Source of the DNA: CAVTWS01 sp963732655
GTDB lineage: Bacteria > Actinomycetota > Acidimicrobiia > Acidimicrobiales > SHLQ01
Direction: 5' to 3'
NCBI GenBank assembly: GCA_963732655.1
Contig: CAVTAI010000017.1
Location: 434,001-498,000 of the forward strand
DNA: 64,000 bases
The translations under genes were made by a program, and so were the position numbers. Positions 1 to 8,577 of this stretch are shown here, one piece after another. The first letter of the stretch is position 1; the number at the start of each line of letters is the position of its first letter. The notes under the pieces were generated by a model. It ran no database searches. It was not told the DNA's origin and was given only the letters and a program-made list of their open reading frames with translations.

Positions 1-300
1 GCCCGCCGTCAGCCGTTCGAGCTCGATCTCGACGTCCACGCCGATCTGAGGTCGGCGGGTCGGTCTGACGATCTGAACGACACGATCGACTACGGCGCGC
101 TCTGCGGCGCCGTGGCGGCCCTCGCCGAAGACCGACGCTTCTCGTTGTTGGAACGATTCGCGCAAGAGGTGGCCGACACCGTACTGGCGGCGGCGCCTCG
201 CTGTACGAGGGTGGATGTCGTCGTCCGCAAGCTCCGGCCTCCGGTGCCACAGCTGCTGGAGAGCAGCGGCGTACGCATCAGCCGCGAGCGAGCTGCCTGA
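1..300 (+). CDS. folB: Dihydroneopterin aldolase, C-terminal part (5' end outside window)
   Basis: This is the last 99 residues of FolB, which converts 7,8-dihydroneopterin to 6-hydroxymethyl-7,8-dihydropterin plus glycolaldehyde in folate synthesis. The frame is open from base 1. The visible part has the family pattern QPFELDLDV, then DDLNDTIDYGAL near residues 26-37, then a helix and a final strand ending VRKLRPP, as expected for the tetrahydropterin-binding fold. folK follows 7 bases after the stop and performs the next step, so the two are probably cotranscribed. The start codon and the first part of the protein lie before the window. The family assignment is firm from motifs and neighbourhood. 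Confidence 0.88.
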   Translation, partial: ARRQPFELDLDVHADLRSAGRSDDLNDTIDYGALCGAVAALAEDRRFSLLERFAQEVADTVLAAAPRCTRVDVVVRKLRPPVPQLLESSGVRISRERAA

Positions 301-307
301 GGTCTCC

Positions 308-754
308 ATGCCACGTGCGTTTCTCGGTTTGGGCTCGAACCTCGGTGATCGGCTCGCCCTGCTCCGGGACGCGGTGCGCGAGATCCCGGACGTGGTCGCG
401 GTCTCGCCGGTGTTCGAGACGGCACCGGTGGGCGGACCGGAGCAGGGCCCCTACCTGAACGTCGTGGTGCAACTGGACACCGCACGTTCGCCGCGGGAGC
501 TCCTGGAGGTGTGCCGGGCCCGGGAGGCGGATGCCGAACGGGTACGAGAGGTTCGGTGGGGACCCCGCACGCTCGATGTCGATGTGTTGTGGGTCGACGG
601 CGAAACGGTCGACGAACCGGATCTGATCGTGCCGCACCCCCGCATGTTCGAGCGGGCCTTTGTCCTGGTGCCATTGGGGACGCTTGCCCCCGATCTCGTC
701 CCCGCCGGGTTCGTGCCCCCGGACGACGATGTCGTCGAGATCGGGACGCTCTGA
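308..754 (+). CDS. folK: 2-amino-4-hydroxy-6-hydroxymethyldihydropteridine pyrophosphokinase
   Basis: FolK transfers pyrophosphate from ATP to hydroxymethyl-dihydropterin, the step after FolB in folate synthesis. The 148-residue protein starts at ATG 308 with the diagnostic GLGSNLGDR near residue 6, carries RWGPRTLDVDVLW in the middle with the magnesium-binding Asp pair, and then PHPRMFERAFVLVPL, all in family order. Length is slightly short of the usual 155-160. An in-frame GTG at 215 would overlap folB and add residues with no family match, so the ATG is preferred. The stop is 2 bases before the next start, indicating a tight operon. Confidence 0.93.
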   Translation: MPRAFLGLGSNLGDRLALLRDAVREIPDVVAVSPVFETAPVGGPEQGPYLNVVVQLDTARSPRELLEVCRAREADAERVREVRWGPRTLDVDVLWVDGETVDEPDLIVPHPRMFERAFVLVPLGTLAPDLVPAGFVPPDDDVVEIGTL

Positions 755-756
755 CC

Positions 757-1479
757 GTGGGACGGTCGAGGGTTCGGGTGCTGGGGCCGGGTCGTGCGGG
801 GCTCTCGTTCCTCGGAGCCCTCGAGCGCGTCGGGTGGGTGGCCGAACTGCCGCTCGGGCGCGGTGCCGACCTGTCTCGCGCCGCCCACGGCGTGGACCTG
901 CTGGTCATCGCGACGCCCGATCGTTTCATCGCGGAGGCGGCGGCGGCCGTAGAATCGGTCGACTCCACCGTGGTCATGCACCTTGCCGGATCGTTCGGAC
1001 TCGGCCCGCTCGAAGGCCACGCGAGGGCCGCCGCCCTCCACCCGTTGGTATCGCTGCCCGATCCGTCGGTCGGGGCGGCTCGCCTCGCCGCGGGCGCCTG
1101 GTTCGCGGTGACCGGAGACCCACTGGCCCGCACGATCGTCGAGCAGCTCGGCGGCCACAGCGTCGAGGTGGCCGACGAGGATCGCACGCTCTACCACGCT
1201 GCGGCGTGCATCGCCGCGAACCACCTCGTGGCGCTCATGGGCCAGGTCGAACGAGTCGCGCATGAGGTCGGTGTGCCGCTCGAGGCCTACCTGGACCTGG
1301 CTCGGGCCACGCTCGAGAACGTGACCGCCCTGGGCCCGCGAGCCGCGCTCACCGGCCCAGCCGCCCGCGGCGACGAATCGACCATCGCCCGGCACCTCGA
1401 CGCATTGGAGGCGAGCGAGCGGCCGGCGTACTCGGCGCTGGCCGAGCAGGCTCGGCGTCTGGCGGGAGGATCCTCGTGA
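757..1479 (+). CDS. Rossmann-like / DUF2520 oxidoreductase-type protein
   Basis: This 240-residue protein has an N-terminal Rossmann-type nucleotide-binding fold (glycine motif GPGRAG near residue 9, then LLVIATPD) and an all-helical C-terminal half typical of DUF2520. It resembles the prephenate/ketopantoate/6-phosphogluconate dehydrogenase superfamily, but the substrate is not established. The gene starts GTG 757, 2 bases after folK, and its stop overlaps the panC start by 4 bases. Sitting directly before panC, a ketopantoate-reductase-like role supplying pantoate is a reasonable inference; the family is not classical PanE, so I give no symbol. The protein is intact and in normal codon usage. 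Confidence 0.75.
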   Translation: MGRSRVRVLGPGRAGLSFLGALERVGWVAELPLGRGADLSRAAHGVDLLVIATPDRFIAEAAAAVESVDSTVVMHLAGSFGLGPLEGHARAAALHPLVSLPDPSVGAARLAAGAWFAVTGDPLARTIVEQLGGHSVEVADEDRTLYHAAACIAANHLVALMGQVERVAHEVGVPLEAYLDLARATLENVTALGPRAALTGPAARGDESTIARHLDALEASERPAYSALAEQARRLAGGSS

Positions 1480-2333
1480 CGACGACGTTGCTGACCACGA
1501 TCGCCGAGGTCCGTGATGTCTTGGACGCGGCGCGCCGAACCGGCCTTCACGTCGGTCTCGTACCCACCATGGGGTACCTCCACGACGGTCATGCGTCGCT
1601 CATCGAGCGGTCGGTGGCCGACAACGACGTCACGGCCGTCACCAACTTCGTCAACCCGCTGCAGTTCGGCCCCGCCGAAGACCTCTCCCGGTACCCAAAG
1701 GATCTGGTCGCCGACCTCCGCCTGGCCGACTCGTGCGGTGCGGACGTCATGTTCGCCCCGCCGCTCGAGGAGATGTACCCGGTGCCGATCGTCACCACGG
1801 TGTCGGTGGCCGGCGTCTCCGAACCGCTGGAAGGGGCGTCACGACCGGGACACTTCGCGGGTGTCGCCACCGTGGTGGCCAAACTCTTCGCCATCGCCGG
1901 GCCATGCCGGGCGTACTTCGGTGAGAAGGACTTCCAGCAGTTGGCAGTCGTACGTGCCATGACCCGCGATCTGTCGATCCCCGTTGAGGTGGTCGGATGC
2001 CCGACGGTTCGCGAACCCGACGGCCTGGCCCGGTCGAGTCGCAACGTCTACCTCGACGAGCAGCATCGAGCTGCGGCGCCGGTGCTCCATCGAGCGCTGC
2101 GTGCGGGCGTTGCCGCCATCCGTGAGGGCCGGGCCGATCCGGACCAGGTCCGGCAGGTGATGCGAGATGCCATCGCCACGGAGCCCCTGGTCGTGCTCGA
2201 CTACGCCGAGGTGGTCGACCCGGACTCGCTCCAGACGCCGTCGCGGCTGACCGGGCCGGTGCGGTTGATCATCGCCGCCCGAGTCGGCACCACTCGGCTG
2301 ATCGACAACGTCGGCGCCGTCGCCGGGGGCTGA
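1476..2333 (+). CDS. panC: Pantothenate synthetase (pantoate-beta-alanine ligase)
   Basis: PanC condenses pantoate and beta-alanine with ATP to form pantothenate, the CoA precursor. The 285-residue protein has PTMGYLHDGHASLI near residues 29-42 (the HxGH-type nucleotide signature, here HDGH), NPLQFGPAEDLSRYP, the GVATVVAKLF segment and EKDFQQLAVVR, and SSRNVYL in the ATP-closing loop. Length matches the family. It starts at GTG 1476, overlapping the previous stop (GTGA arrangement), so translational coupling is likely. panD, which supplies beta-alanine, is not in this window. coaX lies 1.8 kb downstream in the same pathway. Confidence 0.96.
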   Translation: MTTTLLTTIAEVRDVLDAARRTGLHVGLVPTMGYLHDGHASLIERSVADNDVTAVTNFVNPLQFGPAEDLSRYPKDLVADLRLADSCGADVMFAPPLEEMYPVPIVTTVSVAGVSEPLEGASRPGHFAGVATVVAKLFAIAGPCRAYFGEKDFQQLAVVRAMTRDLSIPVEVVGCPTVREPDGLARSSRNVYLDEQHRAAAPVLHRALRAGVAAIREGRADPDQVRQVMRDAIATEPLVVLDYAEVVDPDSLQTPSRLTGPVRLIIAARVGTTRLIDNVGAVAGG

Positions 2334-2351
2334 GCCACTACCCTCCACGGC

Positions 2352-3179
2352 GTGACTTCGGGCCACCCACCCAATTGGTACCCAGATCCCTCGGCTCGGC
2401 ACGAGTTGCGCTATTGGGACGGTCAGATCTGGACCACCCACGTGTCGACCGGGGGACGCCAGTCCGTCGATGAGGGACCAATCCAGGCGGGTCCGGTACC
2501 GGTCGGTTCCCACTCGGCCGATCGGGTGCAACGCCAGGTCCAAACGCAGGCCGGCGTGGTCACCAGTGCCACGGGTGGCGGAACGATCTTCACGGAGCCG
2601 GTCCTGGTCGTGAACCAGAAGGCCAAGCTCATCGAGGTCAACAACGAATACGCCATCTATGACCAGCACGGCCGTCAGCTCGGCGCGGTGCGCCAGGTCG
2701 GTCAGAGCACCGCTCGCAAGGTCATCCGGGTGCTGACCAGCGTCGACCAGTTCCTCACCCACCGGCTCCAGATCGTCGACGTGAGCGGCCACGTGCTGCT
2801 CACCCTCACCCGGCCGGCCAAGATCGTAAGGTCACGCCTCTCCATCTCCGACGGCGACGGGCGCGAGATCGGTGAGGTCGTGCAGGAGAACGTGTTCGGC
2901 AAGATCCATTTCGCCTTGGTGGTCGCCGGACACAAGGTCGGGTCGATCAACGCGAAGAACTGGCGGGCGTGGGACTTCAGCGTCGAGGATCACCTGGGTA
3001 CGGAGGTGGCGCGCATCACCAAGACGTGGGAGGGGCTCGCCAAGACCCTGTTCACGACGGCCGACAATTACGTCCTGCACATCCATCGCCCCCTCGAGGA
3101 GCCGTTGCGGTCCCTGGTAGTGGCGTCGGCCCTGTGTGTCGACACCGCGCTCAAGCAGGACAGCCGCGGGTTCGGGTGA
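2352..3179 (+). CDS. DUF2510 plus LURP-one/scramblase-like protein
   Basis: The 275-residue protein has two parts. Residues about 5-35 form a DUF2510 module (NWYPDPS ... RYWDGQIWTTHV), a short actinobacterial domain often placed next to membrane or surface modules. Residues about 85-270 look like a LURP-one/phospholipid-scramblase beta barrel: alternating strands with VNQKAKLIEVNNEYAIYD, later IRSRL-type and VADHLGTEVARITK-type repeats. No membrane helix is evident. Enzymatic function is unknown. The GTG start is supported by TACCCT at 2339-2344, exactly 7 bases upstream, suggesting its own leaderless promoter rather than only readthrough from panC. Confidence 0.72.
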   Translation: MTSGHPPNWYPDPSARHELRYWDGQIWTTHVSTGGRQSVDEGPIQAGPVPVGSHSADRVQRQVQTQAGVVTSATGGGTIFTEPVLVVNQKAKLIEVNNEYAIYDQHGRQLGAVRQVGQSTARKVIRVLTSVDQFLTHRLQIVDVSGHVLLTLTRPAKIVRSRLSISDGDGREIGEVVQENVFGKIHFALVVAGHKVGSINAKNWRAWDFSVEDHLGTEVARITKTWEGLAKTLFTTADNYVLHIHRPLEEPLRSLVVASALCVDTALKQDSRGFG

Positions 3180-3183
3180 CGCC

Positions 3184-4151
3184 ATGACGGCACCCGCCCG
3201 GTACTTCCAGCCGCCGCCCGGCGACGTCACCGCCGCCGTCGCCCGAGCCCTCGCCGAGGATCTGACGCCGCTGGGCGACCTTTCGGCCGCCGTCCTGCCC
3301 GACGGCGCCTGGGCCGAGGCGCGGTTCGTCACCCGGGCCGCCGGTGTCGTCGCCGGAACCGCCTGCGCCACCGAGGCCTTCCGTCAGGTCGACCCCTCGC
3401 TGGCGGTGGTGTGGGAGCGGTTCGACGGCGCGTCCGTCGAACCCGGAGATGTGATCGGCGCCGTCTCGGGTCCGATGGCGTCGCTCCTGACGGCGGAACG
3501 CACGGCACTCAACTTCCTGGGGCACCTGTCGGGTGTCGCCACCCTGACCGCCCGGTTCGTCGCCGCCTGCACCGGTCCGGCTCGGGTGTGGGACACCCGC
3601 AAGACCCTCCCAGGTCTTCGCTCGCTCGAGAAGGCTGCCGTGCGGGCCGGTGGTGGGGCGAACCATCGCGGCAACCTGTCGGACTGGGTGATGCTCAAGG
3701 ACAATCACCTCGCCGGCCTCGGCATCTCCGAGGGAGTGGCGAAGGCCCGCCAGTTGTGGCCTGGACGCACCATTCACGTGGAGTGCGAGCGGATCGACCA
3801 AGTCGACGAAGCGCTCACCGCCGGGGCGGGCGCCATCATGTGCGACAACATGACGCTCGACGAGATGCGCGCGCGAGCGCGGCCGCCGTCGACCGCCACG
3901 CCGCGGCCAGCGGGTTCCGACCGCTTCTGGAGGCATCGGGTGGGATCACTCTGGAGACGATCGGCGCCATCTCCGAGACGGGCGTCGACTTCATCTCGAG
4001 CGGTCAGCTCACGAACTCGGCCCCCGTCCTGGACATCGGCCTGGACGTCTCGACGTCCAGCCGCGGTGATGTTGGCCTGGACGTCTCGACGTCCAGCCGC
4101 GGTGATGTTGGCCTGGACGTCTCGACGTCCAGCCGCGGTGACGAGGCCTGA
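3184..4151 (+). CDS. nadC: Quinolinate phosphoribosyltransferase (nicotinate-nucleotide pyrophosphorylase), frameshifted
   Basis: NadC converts quinolinate and PRPP to nicotinate mononucleotide in de novo NAD synthesis. From ATG 3184 the reading frame shows RTALNFLGHLSGVATLT, DTRKTLPGLRSLEKAAVRAGGG, KDNHL and CDNMTLDEM, all standard. The frame is then lost near 3867-3882 (GCGCGCGCGAGCGCGG), and the rest of the enzyme (PLLEASGGITLETIGAISETGVDFISSGQLT) continues in the frame one base back. One missing G before GCCGCC would restore a protein of about 322 residues. The C-terminus is extended by three copies of a 12-residue repeat. coaX starts 3 bases later. A sequencing error is more likely than a dead gene; nadA and nadB are absent here. 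Confidence 0.85.
4038..4145 (+). repeat. Three tandem 36-bp palindromic repeats inside nadC 3' end
   Basis: Three head-to-tail units start at 4038, 4074 and 4110. The first two are identical and the third differs only in its last bases. Each has a 9-base inverted repeat, CTGGACGTC then TC then GACGTCCAG. The length is a multiple of three, so each unit adds GLDVSTSSRGDV to the NadC C-terminus. The normal enzyme ends close to the first unit (…LDIGLD), so the extra copies look like expansion of the natural 3' end. Confidence 0.9.
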
Positions 4152-4153
4152 CG

Positions 4154-4945
4154 ATGCTGTTGACCGTCGACGTCGGAAACACCCAGACGGTGATCGGGGT
4201 CTACGAGGCGCGGGCGAATCCGGCGAACGCCGAGGACGGCCTGCTCGACCATTGGCGAGTCGCGACCGTCCACGACCGTACGGGCGACGAACACGCCGTC
4301 GTGCTGCGCAGCTTCTTGTCCCAGCACGAGCTCGACTTCGACGACCTCACCGGTGTGACGATGTGCGCCGGCGTGCCCCGGGTCCTGGCGTCGATGCGGC
4401 ACATGTTCGAGCGGTACCTCGACTTCCCGGCCATCGTGATCGAGCCGGGCGTCAAGACCGGCATGCCGATCCGGTACGACAACCCGAAAGAGGTCGGTGC
4501 GGACCGTATAGCCAATGCCGTGGCCGCTTTCGAGCTCTTCGGGGGGCCGGCCGTGGTGGTGGATTTCGGCACCACCAACAACTTCGACATCGTGTCCGCT
4601 GCGGGTGAGTTCCTCGGAGGAGCGATCGCCCCCGGGATCGAGATCAGCCTCGAGGCCATGTTCGGGCGGGCCGCCGCCCTCGGCGCCGTGCCGTTGGTCG
4701 AGCCCCGCAGCGTGATCGGCAAGAGCACCAAGGAGTCCGTGCAGTCCGGGGCGATCTACGGCTTCATCGGGCAGATCGACGGTCTGGTCGAACGCATGAA
4801 GGACGAACTGGGCGAGTGCGTCGTGGTGGCCACGGGAGGTCTCGTTCAGCTCATCGCCCCGCTGTGCCGCACCGTCGACCACATCGAGCCGTTCCTGACC
4901 CTGCACGGGCTGCGGCTGGTGCACGGCAAGAACACCGAGGGTTGA
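4154..4945 (+). CDS. coaX: Type III pantothenate kinase
   Basis: CoaX phosphorylates pantothenate, the first committed step to CoA. The 263-residue protein belongs to the ASKHA fold: DVGNTQTVIGVYE at the N-terminus (phosphate-1), EVGADRIANAVAAFEL with the catalytic Asp near residue 117, VVVDFGTTNNFDIV (phosphate-2), and GGAIAPGIEISLEAMF. The strand motif usually reads DFGTATTFD and is DFGTTNNFD here, a mild variant. The start is ATG 4154, 3 bases after nadC, so it is almost certainly in the same operon as panC and nadC. Type III kinases use ATP poorly, need a monovalent cation and are not feedback-inhibited by CoA. Confidence 0.95.
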   Translation: MLLTVDVGNTQTVIGVYEARANPANAEDGLLDHWRVATVHDRTGDEHAVVLRSFLSQHELDFDDLTGVTMCAGVPRVLASMRHMFERYLDFPAIVIEPGVKTGMPIRYDNPKEVGADRIANAVAAFELFGGPAVVVDFGTTNNFDIVSAAGEFLGGAIAPGIEISLEAMFGRAAALGAVPLVEPRSVIGKSTKESVQSGAIYGFIGQIDGLVERMKDELGECVVVATGGLVQLIAPLCRTVDHIEPFLTLHGLRLVHGKNTEG

Positions 4946-4975
4946 TCGGGCGACACCGCGTACGCTGCCTGGATC

Positions 4976-6394
4976 ATGAGTGCCGACCCGACTGTTGCCC
5001 CGTACCGCTACGAGCCCGATGCCACAGCCGCGTCGATCGTCGCCCGTTTCGGTGACCTCGAGGCCGGCGCCGAGAGTGGGCAGGTCGTCACCGTGGCCGG
5101 GCGCCTCATGCTGCGCCGCGAGCAGGGCAAGCTCACCTTCGGGGTGCTCCAGGACTCGACGGGTCGGATCCAGCTCTTTGCCCGCCAGGCGTCCACGCCT
5201 GAGTTCGAGGCCTTCAGCGGTCTGTCACTCGGCGACTGGATCGGGGTCTCCGGTCAGGTCTTGAAGACCAAACGCGGCGAGCTGTCGGTCAGCGTCGATT
5301 CCTGGGTGCGCCTGGCCGAGGCCCGTCGCTCCTTCCCCGACAAGTGGCACGGCATCACCGACACCGACACCCGGTACCGCCAGCGCTACGTCGACCTGTG
5401 GGTGACCGACGAGGCGCGGCAAGCGTTCCAGGCCCGTAGTCGCATCATGTCGCTCACCCGGCGGTGGCTCGAGGACCGCGGCTTCCTCGAGGTGGAGACA
5501 CCGGTCTTCCATCCGATCCCCGGCGGCGCGTTGGCCCGACCGTTCGTGACGCACCACAACGCGCTCGACCTCGAGCTCTTTCTGCGGGTCGCCCCGGAGC
5601 TGTACCTGAAGCGCCTCACCGTCGGCGGGTTCGAGCGGGTGTTCGAGATCGCCCGAGTGTTCCGCAACGAGGGCATCTCGCCTCGGCACAATCCCGAGTT
5701 CACGATGCTCGAGCTGTACCAGGCGTACGCCGACTACCACGACATCATGGTGCTCGTCGAGGAGCTCGTGGCCCACTTGGCCAAGGAGATCCGGGGCACG
5801 ACGGTGGTGAGCTACGGCGAACGCGAGGTCGACCTCTCCCCGCCGTGGCGCCGGGCGACTCTCGTCGAGCTCATCGCCGAGCAGACGGGGCTGGAGCTGT
5901 CGCTCGAGATGGGTCGGGAGGCGCTGGCGGGCATCGCGGCCGAGCATGGCGTCGAGGTCAAAGACCATTACGGCCCCGGGAAGCTGCTACTGGAGATCTA
6001 CGAGAAGACCACCGAGGCCGCATTGTGGGGGCCGATCTTCGTCATGGACTACCCGGTCGAGGTGTCGCCCTTGTCGCGCGACCACCGCACCAAGCCCGGG
6101 TACGTCGAGCGCTTCGAGGCCATTGTCGCCGGGCGCGAGCTCTGCAACGCCTTCTCCGAACTTGTCGACCCTGTGGAACAGCGCGCCCGCTTCCAGGCCC
6201 AGGAAGTCGACAAAGCGGCCGGCGACGACGAGGCGATGGCCGTCGACGAGGACTACATCCGCGCCCTCGACTACGGCCTGCCTCCCACCGGCGGCCTCGG
6301 CATCGGCATGGACCGCCTCGTCATGCTGCTCACCGACAGCCACAGCATCCGTGACGTGGTCCTCTTCCCCACGCTCCGCCCTGAACAATTCTGA
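4976..6394 (+). CDS. lysS: Lysyl-tRNA synthetase, class II
   Basis: LysS charges tRNA-Lys. The 472-residue protein has an N-terminal OB-fold anticodon-binding domain (residues about 30-140, VTVAGRLMLRREQGKLTFGVLQD) and a class II catalytic domain with motif 2 FRNEGISPRHNPEFTMLELYQAY near residues 232-254 and motif 3 GLGIGMDRLVMLL near residue 440. Length is slightly below the usual 490-510. The start ATG 4976 lies 9 bases after TACGCT (4961-4966), a plausible -10 element giving a nearly leaderless mRNA. The gene follows coaX by 30 bases, the order common in actinobacteria, where clpC comes soon after, as it does here at 11261. Confidence 0.97.
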   Translation: MSADPTVAPYRYEPDATAASIVARFGDLEAGAESGQVVTVAGRLMLRREQGKLTFGVLQDSTGRIQLFARQASTPEFEAFSGLSLGDWIGVSGQVLKTKRGELSVSVDSWVRLAEARRSFPDKWHGITDTDTRYRQRYVDLWVTDEARQAFQARSRIMSLTRRWLEDRGFLEVETPVFHPIPGGALARPFVTHHNALDLELFLRVAPELYLKRLTVGGFERVFEIARVFRNEGISPRHNPEFTMLELYQAYADYHDIMVLVEELVAHLAKEIRGTTVVSYGEREVDLSPPWRRATLVELIAEQTGLELSLEMGREALAGIAAEHGVEVKDHYGPGKLLLEIYEKTTEAALWGPIFVMDYPVEVSPLSRDHRTKPGYVERFEAIVAGRELCNAFSELVDPVEQRARFQAQEVDKAAGDDEAMAVDEDYIRALDYGLPPTGGLGIGMDRLVMLLTDSHSIRDVVLFPTLRPEQF

Positions 6395-6425
6395 TCGGTC
6401 AGCCCGCAAGCCGAGCGCCCGCCTG

Positions 6426-6448
6426 CTCGCCGGTCCAAATTTGGCGAG
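6426..6448. other. AT-rich inverted repeat after lysS
   Basis: CTCGCC at 6426-6431 and GGCGAG at 6443-6448 can form a 6-bp stem, and the palindrome CCAAATTTGG (6435-6444) lies inside. This is one of the few A/T islands in the region. It could be a weak terminator for lysS or an operator for the sigma-factor gene that starts about 100 bases later. There is no T-tract after it. Confidence 0.3.
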
Positions 6449-6546
6449 AAATCCACTGCCAGCGGTGATTTTGTGCCGGAGATCGCAAGGTACCGGATAC
6501 ACGTGTCGTGTGGCGCGGCGATGGTGTTCGTTGCTCTTGTGAGGTG

Positions 6547-7020
6547 ATGGAGCGGAACCCTCAGGGGACTGCGTCGGCGTCGATCTCGGCGATCGAGGAC
6601 GTGCTCGATGAGGCCCGACCTCGTTTGACACGTGCCTACCTCGCGGTGCGAGGAGTCGACGGTGCGGCTGATGCCGCCTCGGAGGCGGTGGCGTGGGGGT
6701 GGGAGCACAGCGACCGGTTGGCGACGATGGCCAACCCGGTCGGGTACCGCTATCGGGTCGGCCTGTCGCGGACGAGGTCGCGGAAGCAGCCCGTCCTTCC
6801 GGCGCCCGAAATCGTCGGTCTGCCCGACGTCGAACCGAGGCTGATTCCGGCCTTGCTGGTGCTACCCCTGTCCCAACGTTCGGCGGTGTGGCTGGTCCAC
6901 GCCTGCGGATGGACGTACGCCGAGGTCGGCGAGGCGCTCGACATCAGCCCGTCGACGGTGGGCACACACGTGAGCCGCGCCCTCGCCAGCTTGCGTCGCG
7001 AGCTCGGAGGAGAGCCATGA
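6547..7020 (+). CDS. Small RNA polymerase sigma-70 family factor (ECF/SigE-like)
   Basis: The 157-residue protein is a minimal alternative sigma factor. A degenerate region 2 lies around residues 25-85 (GVDGAADAASEAVAWGWEHSDRL), and a clear region 4 helix-turn-helix spans about residues 100-150, LPLSQRSAVWLVHACGWTYAEVGEALDISPSTVGTHVSRAL, which would contact the -35 box. The start is uncertain: ATG 6547 is chosen, but in-frame GTGs at 6508 and 6544 are possible. The next gene overlaps its stop by 4 bases and encodes a single-pass membrane protein, the usual arrangement for a sigma factor and its membrane regulator. The regulon is unknown. Confidence 0.82.
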   Translation: MERNPQGTASASISAIEDVLDEARPRLTRAYLAVRGVDGAADAASEAVAWGWEHSDRLATMANPVGYRYRVGLSRTRSRKQPVLPAPEIVGLPDVEPRLIPALLVLPLSQRSAVWLVHACGWTYAEVGEALDISPSTVGTHVSRALASLRRELGGEP

Positions 7021-8564
7021 CCGACACCGAGATCATCGAACAACTCCGCCGGTACGCCGACGCGCTCGGCGACGTCGCCCATCGCGAGGACGGCGTCGTC
7101 GAGCTGCGGTCGGTCCGAGGTTCGATGGCACCGATACGCCGCCGCGGATTGTGGATCGCGGCTGCGGCGATCACGGCCGTGATGGGCTTGGCCGCCTGGT
7201 CGTTGGCTCGCGACGATGCACCATCGACCGGTGAGGTGGCGGAGGACCAGGAACGTGACGACCGGGCCCTCCAGCAGCGGTTTCCGCCGGGCACCGTGAC
7301 CTACGACGAGGGCACCGGGGCGTGGATCCTCAATGACGCCGGCAACGTTGTCGGCCTGGAGCCGTACCTCGCCGGGTTCTCCTGTCACCTGCAACCCACC
7401 GAGGAGACGGGAGATCACGAGATCGCCGATGCCTACTTCGTCGAGCCGTGCACAGGCGACCTTTTCGACACGTCGGGACGATGCGTTGGCACCTGCGTTA
7501 CTGAGCTGCGCCGCCGTGTCGTCGGGCTGCGGGAGGGCGAGGTCGTGCTCGGTCGATTCGAGGATCGTGGAGGCTGGGTTCGCGGGGCCGCTGGGGTCGT
7601 GGAAGTGCACCGCGGCGATGGCGTCGCCGGAGAGGTCACGGTGACATTCGAAGGACTGGTCGAATCGAGGACCCTCCGTCTCGAAGCCGGGGCCTCAGCC
7701 GTCACGATCGCGCTCGACCCGGCGAGCTACCTGATCCGCACCGATCCGCAGATGTCCGCATGTCCGCCGGTGGCGTGGGTGCTCGACCCGGCGATCAACT
7801 CGGACGCGTCTCTGTCGGTCACGCTCGGCTCGGAGCCTGGTTGCGATTGGGCCGAAGGGGCTCGGCGGGACGTGCTCGAACTCGTTTCGAGCCAGCCCGA
7901 ACCGCCGGTGGTCGGGGTGCTCGTTCACCGGGCCGGGACCGATGATCCTGCGCTCACCGATCTGTACGGCTTGGATGGTGCGCTCTACGGCGAGCTGAAC
8001 TCCTCGCTCCCGATGCCGAACCGCGAGCTCCATCCGATGGGTGAGGCCTGGGTCGTGCGTCCGGGCCGTGCCGTGCCCGGACCGAGCGAAGGCTCGTGCA
8101 CGTTGGTCGATGCCGTGGCCGGTTCGACCGCATACGTTTGTGCTACTCCCGCGTACCTGTCGTCAAGTCCGACACCCTCGTCGAACGCCCGGGTTCAGAT
8201 GCCCGGGCAGTCGAGCCCTGTGTTCGGCCTCGGCGTGTTGCTCCGCAACGATGGCGTCTACGCCTTGGTTGTCGACACCGTCGTCCACGAAGGCCTCGAC
8301 GGAACCTGGACGTGCGACGGGTCGATGCTGGCGAGGTTCGATCCGTCGGGCGACGTGGTGGAGGTGGACCTCGGACTCGGTCTGACCTGGGTCGACTGGC
8401 TTCCGGACGGCTCGGCGTTGGCCCATCGAACAGAGGACTGCGGGCAGACCCATGGGCCACTCGTGCGGGTCGTGCCCGAGACGGCGACCGTCGAGCCATT
8501 CGAGATCCTTGGTGTCGACGGAGCGGCCGTGGTGGGTGTCGTGACGACTCCGGACGCCGGGTGA
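7017..8564 (+). CDS. Single-pass membrane protein, putative sigma-factor regulator with Rieske-like outer segment
   Basis: The 515-residue protein has a short cytoplasmic N-terminus (about 40 residues), one membrane helix near residues 44-61 (LWIAAAAITAVMGLAAWSLA), then a long extracytoplasmic region. It overlaps the sigma-factor gene, so an anti-sigma-like role for the short cytoplasmic part is inferred. Around residues 120-165 the sequence FSCHLQ … EPCTGDLFDTSGRCVGTC resembles the two boxes of a Rieske fold (CTHLGC and CPCHGSxFD), but the second-box histidine is lost, so an iron-sulfur cluster is unlikely as written. The remaining 350 residues are beta-rich with no recognised family. Confidence 0.6.
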   Translation: MTDTEIIEQLRRYADALGDVAHREDGVVELRSVRGSMAPIRRRGLWIAAAAITAVMGLAAWSLARDDAPSTGEVAEDQERDDRALQQRFPPGTVTYDEGTGAWILNDAGNVVGLEPYLAGFSCHLQPTEETGDHEIADAYFVEPCTGDLFDTSGRCVGTCVTELRRRVVGLREGEVVLGRFEDRGGWVRGAAGVVEVHRGDGVAGEVTVTFEGLVESRTLRLEAGASAVTIALDPASYLIRTDPQMSACPPVAWVLDPAINSDASLSVTLGSEPGCDWAEGARRDVLELVSSQPEPPVVGVLVHRAGTDDPALTDLYGLDGALYGELNSSLPMPNRELHPMGEAWVVRPGRAVPGPSEGSCTLVDAVAGSTAYVCATPAYLSSSPTPSSNARVQMPGQSSPVFGLGVLLRNDGVYALVVDTVVHEGLDGTWTCDGSMLARFDPSGDVVEVDLGLGLTWVDWLPDGSALAHRTEDCGQTHGPLVRVVPETATVEPFEILGVDGAAVVGVVTTPDAG

Positions 8565-8577
8565 CGACGAGCAGGAC

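Noticed and set aside
3867..3882. Programmed ribosomal frameshift in nadC
   Set aside because: No slippery heptamer or downstream pseudoknot is evident, and similar breaks in six other genes suggest sequencing error.
4038..4145. Short CRISPR array in nadC
   Set aside because: Units are directly tandem without unique spacers and are translated in frame.
3136..4608. A 490-codon frame continuing from nadC through coaX
   Set aside because: Only the first part matches NadC; after 3870 it is Arg/Pro-rich noise and conserved NadC sequence is in another frame.
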